A stretch of 64,000 nt of DNA from Bolinopsis microptera. Taxonomy: Eukaryota; Ctenophora; Tentaculata; Lobata; Bolinopsidae. Every line of letters starts with the position of its first letter. The first letter of the stretch is position 1. The stretch is taken from positions 199,812-263,811 of the forward strand of contig NC_087080.1 in NCBI RefSeq assembly GCF_026151205.1, in the 5' to 3' direction. The notes below the pieces were generated by a model. That model ran no database searches, was not told where the DNA came from, and worked only from the letters and a program-made list of their open reading frames with translations. A program made the translations under genes and the position numbers. Of this stretch, positions 33,583 to 44,300 are shown piece by piece.

Positions 33583-33622
33583 ATGGTTAAGTACACGCAC
33601 GCGCGCGCGCACGCATACACTA
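33583..33622. repeat. Alternating CG/CA tract (Z-DNA-prone), copy 2
   Basis: ATGGTTAAGTACACGCACGC followed by CGCG and CACGCATACAC. It shares its GGTTAAGTAC leader with copy 1, so the two probably arose by local duplication. Confidence 0.7.
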
Positions 33623-34014
33623 TAACATAAACAAATAAACCACTCCACAGACCACATTTATTAACCTTTTTGAAATCTTTCTTCAACTATGTGTCAATGA
33701 ACCATTTTTGTTCAATAATGACCATCAATATTAACTGTAGTACTTATATCTTCACTGTAGTAAGGGTTTGGGTGTTAGAGGTATAAAAAATGTCCACTAA
33801 CAAATCAGTCATTTTTCGACTACTTAACCACCTAACTCAGCACCAAAATGTTCTGAGATTTTTTTCATTGCAGTATCATGAAGCTATGACATTTTTGGAC
33901 CTATGTAAATATTCAGATTACTAAAATTCATAATCTGTGATTTTTAAGGGGGGGTTAAATGCTTCAAATTGGTGTATTTCAAAGTTTCCCCAGATTTGCT
34001 GCTATTGCTGTTTA

Positions 34015-34205
34015 GTATTTCCTAACAGAAACGTTTTACTTTTAGTATTCCCTAACAGAAACGTTTCAGTATTCCCTAACAGAAACATGTTAGTATTCCC
34101 TAACAGAAACGTTTTAGTATTCCCTAACAGAAACGTTTTAGCATTTCCTAACAGAAACGTTTTAGTTTTCCCTAACAGAAGCGTTTTAGTATTTCCTAAC
34201 AGAGG
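34015..34205. repeat. 24-bp repeat, right part (SMC2 intron)
   Basis: About eight units of GTATTCCCTAACAGAAACGT plus TTTA with small variants. It is continuous with the block at 32011-32082 if the TIR element is removed. Confidence 0.85.
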
Positions 34206-34208
34206 AGG

Positions 34209-34342
34209 ATAATTAGTATAATTAGTATAATTAGTATAATTAGTATAATTAGTATAATTAGTATAATTAGTATAATTAGTATAATTAGTATAATTAGTAT
34301 AATTAGTATAATTAGTATAATTAGTATAATTAGTATAATTAC
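34209..34342. repeat. 9-bp satellite abutting an SMC2 splice donor
   Basis: About 15 copies of TTAGTATAA. In gene orientation the intron begins GTAATTATACTAATTATAC, so the array starts at the donor itself and includes it. Non-coding. Confidence 0.93.
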
Positions 34343-34471
34343 CTCGTCCAGAATGTATAGAGGAGCGGGTTTGAAGAGAAGAAGAGATAAGATAAGAGAG
34401 AGGGCCACTAAAGATCTCTGTCCACCGCTCAGTTCGGTTAGTGACTCTTTCCATACCTCACCGAACCCAAC
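34343..34471 (-). CDS. SMC2: SMC2 exon: ABC signature and Walker B
   Basis: Begins after acceptor AATTGCAG. It encodes [20 protein letters not shown] (the LSGGQ signature motif) followed by [20 protein letters not shown], then LDE, the Walker B end. The donor is GAG|GTAATT. All catalytic residues expected for the C-terminal lobe are present. Confidence 0.95.
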
Positions 34472-34570
34472 CTGCAATTGTAAACTATTAAAGTAAGGTA
34501 GTATAGGTTTACAAAGTAAGATATGTTTACTTAGCAACAATAATAACCTATATAAAGATATAAACATAAG

Positions 34571-35470
34571 CACTTACCTTGACTTCTAAACCATCAGTAA
34601 CAGGTCTCCCCTCCAAAGATATAAATATTAGCACTTACCTTGACTTCTAAACCATCAGTAACAGGTCTCCCCTCCAAAGATATAAACATTAACACTTACC
34701 TTGACTTCTAAACCATCAGTAACAGGTCCCCCCTCCAAAGATATAAACATTAGCACTTACCTTGACTTCTAAACCATCAGTAACAGGTCTCCCTCCAAAG
34801 ATATAAACATTAGCACTTACCTTGACTTCTAAACCATCAGTAACAGGTCTCCCTCCAAAGATATAAACATTAGCACTTACCTTGACTTCTAAACCATCAG
34901 TAACAGGTCTCCCCTCCAAAGATATAAACATTAGCACTTACCTTGACTTCTAAACCATCAGTAACAGGTCTCCCCTCCAAAGATATAAACATTAGCACTT
35001 ACCTTGACTTCTAAACCATCAGTAACAGGTCTCCCCTCTAAAGATATAAACATTAGCACTTACCTTGACTTCTAAACCATCAGTAACAGGTCTCCCCTCC
35101 AAAGATATAAACATTAGCACTTACCTTGACTTCTAAACCATCAGTAACAGGTCTCCCCTCCAAAGATATAAACATTAGCACTTACCTTGACTTCTAAACC
35201 ATCAGTAACAGGTCTCCCCTCCAAAGATATAAACATTAGCACTTACCTTGACTTCTAAACCATCAGTAACAGGTCCCCCCTCCAAAGATATAAACATTAG
35301 CACTTACCTTGACTTCTAAACCATCAGTAACAGGTCTCCCCTCCAAAGATATAAACATTAGCACTTACCTTGACTTCTAAACCATCAGTAACAGGTCTCC
35401 CCTCCAAAGATATAAACATTAGCACTTACCTTGACTTCTAAACCATCAGTAACAGGTCTCCCCTCCAAAG
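34571..35470. repeat. 15-copy ~61-bp minisatellite made of SMC2 exon end + splice donor
   Basis: Each unit carries, on the minus strand, the last ~36 bases of the SMC2 exon (encoding EGRPVTDGLEVK) joined to GTAAGTGCTAATGTTTATAT, and ends at CTTTGGAGGG, which starts the next unit. 15 copies. Most are 61 bp; two to three (around 34754-34874) are 60 bp. The copy nearest the exon body (35423-35470) is the genuine exon end. Every copy has an intact AAG|GTAAGT donor. Confidence 0.95.
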
Positions 35471-36335
35471 TCTGCAGTTTAACCCTCGCTCCAGGAAGCA
35501 GCGTAGAGAATATAGAGCCGAAATCCTTGTTCACCTGCTCCCAGGCTCTCCTGACTGCCCTGTTCTTCTTCTCGTCCAGCTCCTTGATCACCTTGTTTAT
35601 CTTGTGCTTGTCGTTAGTCACAATGTCCTTCCTTTTCACCAGGTCAATGTACCGTTTCTCCGCCTCTCCTAGCAGGTGCATTGCTCTCATGTTCACATTC
35701 TTGGACAGTTTATCTTTACTTGCCTTCAGACGCTCCAACTTCTTATCACTTTCTTTCAGGTCCTGTTTCTCAAAGTCGTAGGCAGTGTCCTTCTGTCCGA
35801 AGTACTGTTTTTCAGAAGCAATCCACTCATAGTTGTTGAGGTAATACTGGACCTGCTGCTTTGCTTCGCTCGCTTCCTTGTTCAGTTTACTCAGCTTGTG
35901 AGTCAGCTCCTTCAGCTTTATCCCGCCGCTACTTATCAGCTTCTCCGCTGCTTTCTGCTCCTTCACAAAGTTCTCTATCTCAGCAGAACACTGTTGTATC
36001 AGTTCACGCTGAGCCCCAAGTTCAGCAGCCAGTGTCTCCCTTACCGCCGCGCACTCAGTTAGCTTTAACTGGGCTCCCTCAACAAGCTCCTGAGCAGCAG
36101 CTATAGCCTCCTCGCACTTAGGCAGCTGCTCTCGCAGACCCTCCAGCTCCTTAGCTAGTTCACTGCTCACCTCCAACTCTAGTTCTTTCAACTTGTTCAC
36201 CTTTGCTTTCGCCTCCTTCGAACACTTGTTTAATTTACTCTTTGCGTCTATATCCTCCTCTCCGACTTCTTCAGTTCTTTCTCTTGTTCAGATTTGAAGT
36301 TCTTCATCTTAGCTTCCACTTCCGCGCACATTCTT
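35430..36335 (-). CDS. SMC2: SMC2 exon: C-terminal coiled coil and start of ATPase lobe (5' part uncertain)
   Basis: Encodes the returning coiled-coil arm and the entry to the head domain. It includes YEWIASEKQYFGQKDTAYDF, LSKNVNMRAMHLLGEAEKRY, VNKDFGSIFSTLLPGA and EGRPVTDGLEVK up to donor AAG|GTAAGT at 35430-35429. These match SMC2 rather than SMC1/3/4. The frame is continuous upstream to about 36258. There a one-base difference shifts to the frame encoding EAKMKNFKSEQEKELKKS, which is also SMC2-like, so an assembly indel is likely. Upstream of about 36340 the sequence is unreadable, so the N-terminal half (hinge, Walker A) is not seen. Confidence 0.9.
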
Positions 36336-36339
36336 TAGA

Positions 36340-36705
36340 GACTCTTTTCTTTGTCGTTAAAATTATCTACAATTTCCTTTTTTTCCTTTTCCCCCCCCTT
36401 TTTTTTGTTTAAATTTTCTTTTTTTTAATTCCCTTTTCCCTTTTCCCCCGTCCTTCAGTTCCCCCCATTTAAAAATTTTTCCCCTTTTTTTTCCCCCCCC
36501 CTTTTTTTTTTGTTTCTTTTCGGGTGAGTCAGATCTGGGTTTTTCGGCGGTTTTAAGCCCCGGTTTCCTCCCCCCGGAAGACCTTCGCTATTTCCCCCCC
36601 CCCCCGGGAAAATTTTTTTACTATTTGGGAAAGCACTTTTTGCCTCCCAGTTTTAAGAAAACCCCCCCCCCCCCCCCCCCCCCCCCCCCTTTTTTTTTTT
36701 TTTTT

Positions 36706-36755
<50 letters not shown>

Positions 36756-36809
36756 TTTCCCCCCCCCCCCTTTTTTTTTCCCCCCCGCCCCCCCCCCCCC
36801 CCCTTTTTT

Positions 36810-36864
<55 letters not shown>

Positions 36865-36906
36865 ACCCCCCCCCCACCCCCCCCCCCCCCCCCCCCCCCC
36901 CCTTTT

Positions 36907-36938
<32 letters not shown>

Positions 36939-36944
36939 TTTTTT

Positions 36945-36981
<37 letters not shown>

Positions 36982-36992
36982 TTTTTTTTTTT

Positions 36993-37028
<36 letters not shown>

Positions 37029-37031
37029 TTT

Positions 37032-37070
<39 letters not shown>

Positions 37071-37260
37071 CCCCCCTCCCCCCTCCTCCTCCCCTCCTCC
37101 TCCCTCCTCCCCTCCTCCTCCTCCCCTCCTCCTCCCCCCCTCCTCCTCCCCCCCTCCCCCCCTCCTCCCCTCCCCCCCTCCTCCTCCTCCCCCCCCCTTT
37201 CCCCCCCCCTTTCCTCCTTTTTCTCCCCCCTTTTTTTTTTCCTTTTTTTTGGTGGACAAT
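36340..37260. other. C/T homopolymer block, probably assembly artefact
   Basis: Long runs of C broken by runs of T with almost no other bases, then CCT/CTCC mixtures. The transition comes in the middle of SMC2-like coding sequence. Frames on both strands through this block are poly-Gly or poly-Pro and have no coding meaning. Confidence 0.8.
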
Positions 37261-40200
37261 TTCCCCCCCCAAATTTTTTTTCATTTATTTTTTTAAAAAT
37301 TTCGTTATAGTGTCTTGGAAAATCAATTCACAATTTTTTTTAAAAAAAAATTTGAAACCATTTTCTTTATTAAACAAAGACCCGGGAAAAAAATTTAAAA
37401 TTTAAAAAAAATCAAAGGCCCGATTTACAAACCGGTTTTTAAAAATTACAATCAAAAAAGGAATTTCCAAGACAAATTTTCCCGGGATTAAAAAAAAACG
37501 ACCAAATTTTTCCCCCCCCCTAAAAAAACAAGTAAAAATTTTGGGGATTAAATTTCCCCCCAATAAAAATTTTTTTTAAAGGGATCAGTAACCCTTTTAA
37601 AAAAAAAAAGAAAAAAGGAAATCCCAAAAAAACCTGGGGAAAAAAAGGTTTTCTGTTTGAAAATTTAAAGGGGTCCAAAAGGGGTTTTTTAAAATTTGAA
37701 AAAGGTTTTTTCCGGTAAAAAAATTTCCTTTTAAAAAAGCATTTTTTGTTAAAAAGATTTTTTATTTTAAAATCAAAAGGGGTGAAAGAATGGGAAAATC
37801 AATATGAGAACCCAGCCAAAAAAACCCCGGTATGATGAAAAACATTGAGTGGGAAATGAAAATTTTAAAAGTTTAAAAAAAGGGTGGGAAATTTTGGGAC
37901 ATTCCCGGAAAAAAAACCCCAGCCCCAACCCTTTTTTGATTGAAACAGAAAAAATTTTTCATTAAATTAGACCCGAAGAAATTTTTTAATTTAAAATGAA
38001 ATAAGTTAGAAATTTGAAAATGGCAATTGATGATTTGAACAAAATTGGAATATACTGCATCAACAGATTTTGGGAAAATCTGTTTAAAGGGGGTACAGTT
38101 ACCGCTTAAGGTTTTTTTTAAGAATCTTTTTTGACTAAGATCCGTTTTTAATATATAATAATAAAACATTTTTGGAGGAGAGCTGACAAAATATGAAAGT
38201 CCCCAAACTTAGGGAATTTAGCGCGTTCGTATGCGTATATATACATATCCCCGGAGACTCGGGGGGGAAAAAAATTTTTGCACCGCACGCGCGTGCAATA
38301 TTTCATATGCCCCCCGAGGGCGCTAGCCCGAGGAGGACTTATTTTCGTATAGCACGGGGGGCCCATGGGGCCCATGCATACGATTTTTCCCCCCCGGGGG
38401 TCGAGGTGATGGGGATTATATCCACCACGTGAGCTTTTTCTTACAGATATTTTTTTTTATTTTAGTTTCTTCAAGAGATCCGTTTTTAATTTATTTTCAC
38501 TTTTACTTTCAACTGTTTCTAATACATGTTCCGCCCTCGAGGCGAGGAATGATACGTGTATATCCACAGGGGGGCGTTTATCACGAAGCTTCAGTTTGCA
38601 TCAATCACAGCAAATTTTAATTAAAGTACAGTTTTCAGAAAGTTACAAAAAAATCATGTTGCTTTTTTTAAGATTAAAACGGCCAAAATACGACTATAAA
38701 ACGAAAAACCCGGGCTGCTATCAAAAAAATTTTTTCCAGCTCATTGTTTCAGGTAATATTTTAATGTAAACGATCAAAATATGGGCCCTTTCCTCCCTCT
38801 CCCCTTTCTCCCCCTCTACCCTCTACCCCTTTTCTTTTACTCCCCTCTCCTCCTCTCCCTCTTTTCTATCCTACTTTTCCCTATACCCCCCTCTCCCTCC
38901 CCCCCTCTCCTCCCCTAAACCAGAAAAAGCACCCCCAGTCGCCACAGAGCCCTTACTACCAAGTTAGTTGTCATTTCATTCTTTTACCGGGAAACCAGGG
39001 TTCCCCGGGGTAACCAGTACTAATTTTTCTGAACACTACGAGTGGCGGGACACTTAAAAAAGTAGAACCCAGAGAGCTCAAATCACAGTCTATCATGGAC
39101 ATTAATAGAAATTTAAAAGATCAAATTCTAACATAAATTTTAAAATGGCATTTAAAAACAAAAACAGGGAAACATATCTTTGGGGAACACAAAAAACATA
39201 AACCCCCACGCAAAGGGTTTATAAACAGATCATCCCGCCTAGCGGGAGATTGAAAAACACATACGAGTGCCGAGGCACGATTTTTTGTTTTAAATTAATC
39301 CCAAGCCCCAGTGGGGGATTACATTTTTTTAGCCCTGACGTGAAGTTTTTAGGGATTTATTAAACTCCGGCATTTCGAAAAGGGATTTATACTTTAGAAA
39401 TACATTAGAATCTAAATTAAAAACCGATCGTCTAGGTAAGTGGAGAAATATTTGAACTTAGCAGGAACAAGGCGGAAGGAGGCAAGCAAAACAATACTAT
39501 TTTAGGCACGGACAAGGGTAGCGGCTGTCCCCAAATTTTCTCACCCACGCTTGGAAAAATTTCCCAAGAATTAGCGTTTTGGGAAACGTTCCCAGAATTT
39601 GCGTGTAAAAGAAGGGACGGTTACGAGTTTCATTCACGTGGTGCGCTTTCGTGTCACTGGGATGACTCAGCGTATCTATTGGGGGCCGTGGTACGCACTG
39701 ACGCGCCCCCGTGATCGCGCGCAATGTTCTATATTTTCGGTTCAATCGCAGTATCATTGATTATTTAATCGGAGAATTGAATATAAACATCATTCGACTA
39801 AAAAGGGGCCGGGTTTTTTACAAATTCCGGGCGGGATATATCCCTTGAGATTTTTTTACTAACAGCGGCCGGCTGAGTGATAATATGATCCCGCGTCGAA
39901 ATCCCGAGATATTTATAATAGAATAAACTAAAATTTCGGCCTCATTTTTAAGATTTGTCGACTGAAAAAGTGAAATGAAAATGGTAAACACAACTGAAAT
40001 GGTAAACCAAAACAATTATCGATAATATATAAGATACCGGGTAGAATTTAGTCTGGGCGTCTCCACGAATTTTGGAACCTAGTAAAAGTGTGTCAGTGTC
40101 ACGTGTTAATTATGACCAAACAGGCAAACTGCGTGACAACGAATAGCTCCCATAGGGGTGAGCTCAGAGTTTTCAGTTGATACATTCTTTACATCCACTG

Positions 40201-41340
40201 ATATTGCCGTGGGAAAATTTGAAACAGAAAACACTAAATTTGCTCACGTCGATTATTTTCGATTGAATTCATCGTTAATGAATTAACCGGTTTCAACTAT
40301 AGTTCAAGTAAATTTAAGTTGTTATCTTATGAAATTTCACATGGGACGATACAGAAACTGAAAAATTTTTGAGAACTCCGGGCTATATCTACTGGTCAAA
40401 TTAAATGTCACTTTTACGGGCTATATCATACGGGGTGTAAAATTTTGGGCCCTTTACAGCGGGTGGGGGGCCCGCTATCAAAAAACGCACGCTGGGTAAA
40501 TGACTAATGTTTTAAAGGAAAATTCTGTTTTTTTTCGGAATGTGAATATGTAAACAAAGCCCGGTTATTAGTGTGTGGTAAATTTTATCTATTCGAGGGC
40601 TCGGGGTTGCGGGGGTTTTACCCTTTTTCATTTGAACAGTTAAATTTGCCGTTACTTAGACTGAATGCCTCTAGTAATTTCAAATATCTTAAAATAATTT
40701 TTTTAATTTTTAAATATTTCTAATAATTTAAAAATTTGTGATATCAGTATTAGTTAAAATATATCGAAATTAATTTCATAAAATTAAAAGGGGTGTTTGT
40801 TACCATTATGTTATTTGGAACCGTTCAAAGATCTTATATAAAAACCTATTAAACTTGTGATTGGGAGCCAGAAAGTGAAAAAAAATATGGGGCTAAGAAT
40901 ACGATTGGTAAGCATAAAATTGTTTCCAACCCTTAAATTTGGGTTTCCACACTATATTTTCTACGGACCATTTTATAGAACCTACCTGATACCTATCTAG
41001 AGATCTGCCAGAGTCCCCACCTAAATCCTACTTAAGTACCTACTAAGTACCTACCAGAGTACCTACCCAGAGTCCACCTAAGTACTAACCTACTGTACAT
41101 ACCTAGATTCCCACCTAAATACCTGCCCAGAGTACCCACCTAATTCTACCTAGATTTCCTACCCAAGTATCACCTAATTACTTTCTAAATACTAACCCAT
41201 ATACCTACATAAGTACAACCCACATAAATCCCCAAAATACCCATTTTAAGGGCCTACTAAGAGTACCACCTGAGTACCCCTTAGAGTACTTTCCTCCTTT
41301 AAACAGTTCTAAACAGTGTGTCAACTTGTACAAATATGTA
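37261..41340. other. Low-quality-looking patch with inflated homopolymers
   Basis: Runs such as TTTTTAAAAAAAAA, GGGGGGAAAAAAAA and CCCCCCGGGGG are unusually frequent, and no frame looks real. At 40980-41300 there is a ragged version of the 13-bp satellite seen at 1-705 (ACCTACCAGAGTACCTACC with many indels). I read the whole stretch as uncorrected long-read sequence, so gene calls here would be unsafe. Confidence 0.65.
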
Positions 41341-44300
41341 AAGGATTCTGTAAATAGTTGGGAGATATACTTTTAATAAATATATCCTATCAAAATGGCC
41401 ATTTACTAAAGATGAATGTTCAAATGATAGTGAGATAGTGCTACACGTCCCCCATCTAACATTCAACAGTTCAGCGTCATCATTTGGTCCAATATAATAA
41501 ACATCTCATAGCCATGCGGACAGAGGATTTGCCCTCATAGAAAGTTGGGGACAAATAATACTTCGGGTGTGCACTTGATCTTTAATAAGGAGCTCATGAG
41601 TTAATTTGAGTATACATTTACAATATTAGTATATTCATACTACGACCGGACTGTTTTATCAAATGGCCGGGGAAATTTTAAAAAGTAAAACAAGTTTGAG
41701 TATCATTATTGATTTATTTATAATGTCCTGTGAGTTCATAGTTGAGAATAGTATCTGTAGTAACTACGAAATAATAAATACTTACCGATACTTACTGACT
41801 CTACTCATCTCATATGAGAAAGGTAATAATGAGAATTGTGAACCAATACTCGAGGCAAAAAATCAGGTTTCACAGGGCAAAATGCTAAAAATGTTACCGC
41901 GTTTTACAAAGCACTAGCAGTGAACCGTCTAACCCTAAAGTGGTTGTCACGCCTCAAGAGACGATAAATAATTATTACTATTTAAACTTCGCGTTTTTGA
42001 CACCATTGGGGGTCCAACTGTTGGGCTCTAAAACTCCTATTTCTGGCCAAATTTTTTATTTTTCATTTGAAGCCATTAAAGCAATAGACCCAGTCAAAAA
42101 AGTTTCAGTTGTATATCCTTTACGGTTTTTGCGGAAAGTCGTGTTTAAAATTGATGCCGTGGTGTCAGTTAAAATGGCACGGGATTAAATAATATTATAT
42201 GAGCCTAATATTAGTAAAGCAGGACAAAAGAAAAGGATGGAAGCTAGAGAGGGGTTCTACCAGGAACCCAATTGAAAACCCTTGAACGGTTTGGGGGTTC
42301 TGAACACCGTGATGTAAACCCCAAATATATCTTTTTTTTTAAATCTTGCGGAAGCTTAGTTTTAGTTTTTAGTATATGTTGTTAGATTTTATTAAGATTA
42401 TACCATTATTTCCGGACGTGCATACTACATTTTTTACTTTAGTATTATTTTACAGTTTTTTGTTTGATTTTAAGTTGATTTTCCGAGAATCAGTTATCAG
42501 TATTTAGCTAAGAGATAAGATAAGAGTACATTTTTAACGGCTTTCAGTTTCTTTTTAAATTTCAGTCTCTCAGATTTCCCACTGCTTTTAGTTTGTTTTT
42601 ATTCTCAATTGTATTTGTGCGTATTGTTGTAGTTACTTTAATGAATTAATTTCCTGAATTGATGTAAATAATGATGCAAAAGACTTTTCGCGATTAATCA
42701 CACCCGCTTTCTTTTATTGTGTTAGAAGTCCAGCCATGAATATATTATATATCGTCTCGCCTCTATACTAGTAAGATAACCTCCAGTACTATAAACGCAA
42801 AATTCTTAACGAGTTAGGAAAAAAGTTAATGTTACCCGTGAGAGCAAATAGATGACGGAACCTTGATGTAGTACCGCAAGCCCCATCCATTCTGATCACC
42901 TGCAACAAACTATTTAGTAACAGCAAGCCAATCCATTTGATCACCTGAAAACAAATATTAGTAACAAGCAAGCCAATCCATTCTGATCACTGAAACAAAA
43001 TTGTAGTAACAGCAAGCCAAAACCATTCTGATCACCTGACATAATATTTATGACTATCCAATTTTGAGATATTTTCCTTCCGTATGTAATTGAATGTATG
43101 AGCGAAGAAATCAATAATTATTAAGCATTGGTTAGTGGTTCAGCATATTTTAAACTTCTGCTATTTTGGTATGAGCTGACTCTCTGAAATTGAAACCCCG
43201 TGACATAGCCTGCAGTTAAAATTTCCACACGTCGGTTTTTGGGCAGCAATCTCGGCAAGATACATGGCGCTACAAATTGTGTCAAGTCTAGGGTGGGTAT
43301 TCAATAAAATGCGACCTAATAAGCACACGAATATTCCTCCCCAGACTTAAGATATTGCAAGCATCTCCACATCTAATGGAATTCTTCAGTCCAGGGTTGT
43401 GTTTTATTATCAGGTCCGGTTTGAGTTAAGCGTCTTTATTTGTTCTGCGGATCTCTTCCGGTTCTTCAACACGGGCGGTTAATAGCTTCATAGAATTACT
43501 GTTAAATTGTTGGCAGTTTTGGTAAACTGTTCGAAGGCTTCAAACTATTTGAAAACGTTTCAACTATTAAATCGACTTTAATAATTAAGGAATTTATAAA
43601 GGCTTGTTTAACTTCAGAGTCGTAGTGTCGTAGTTCAGAGCTTTTAATTTTGCGTCAGTACGAAACATAAAGGTCGACTGTTGGGAGATGTATTAATTTT
43701 AACTATTTTTTAACTTAAAAAACGTAATATTATAGTGACATATCTTGGACACATTATAATATACTTGAAGTTGCTCCACAGTTATCTTATATTTTATATA
43801 ACAGCAATCTTAGGAATGAATTTGGTTAGATGCCTTTATAAACTTATAAAACTTCTAGGCTTATAATATAAGCGTTACTACGCTCTAAATATTTAAATTA
43901 TGGATTTATTTAACTTTCGAAGGCTCTGTTTTATATATAAAACCCTATCATTGTTAACACACTATAGAGCTGTACTAACTCACGTGACATCAGGTAAAAT
44001 GCTCTTATTGAACAGAGTTATCAAAAGTTAGTAGTTGAATATGGGTAGTTAACTTCATAGTTAAATTGACATTATTGTGGAAGCAAGAGTATTAAATAAT
44101 ATGATATAAACTAATATAAATCGGGAGGGTTTGAAGTTATATGTCAGTGGGAATGACGGCACTGTCTAGGAGACACTAGAGCGCAATCAGTGTGCCATTT
44201 GTAACGTTAGCCACTTAAAATAAAAGCATTTAATGTCGGCATGACAGTAGTGTAAATGGTCCACCTTTTGATGTCCAAGCAAAGATCGATGAGTCATTAG

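Larger units (their letters stand above)
32083..34010. mobile_element. 1.93-kb TIR element with many TGGTTAA motifs, in an SMC2 intron
   Basis: The ends are inverted repeats of about 29 bp beginning CAGCAATAGCAGCAAATC and continuing to GGGGAAACTT. TTTA lies directly outside both ends (32079-32082, 34011-34014). The flanks rejoin into one 24-bp repeat unit, which gives the empty site. There is no plausible coding frame. Inside, TGGTTAA/TTAACCA strings occur at least 20 times in both orientations, about every 85 bp (e.g. 32181, 32241, 32283, 32411, 32553, 32720, 32896, 33413, 33478, 33583). Non-autonomous element. CAG-starting ends and a 4-bp TTTA target do not let me name a superfamily. Confidence 0.8.

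Noticed and set aside
34002-34573. Minus-strand frames with TNY or ILII repeats
   Set aside because: Translations of the 9-bp and 24-bp intronic repeats; only 34343-34471 is real exon.
34716-34937. Frame with repeated EGRPVTDGLEVK
   Set aside because: Read-through of the 60-bp units of the splice-donor minisatellite; no start or function of its own.
36553-37296. Long frames on both strands in the C/T block
   Set aside because: They translate to poly-Gly or poly-Pro through homopolymers and exist only because there are no stop-forming bases; not genes.
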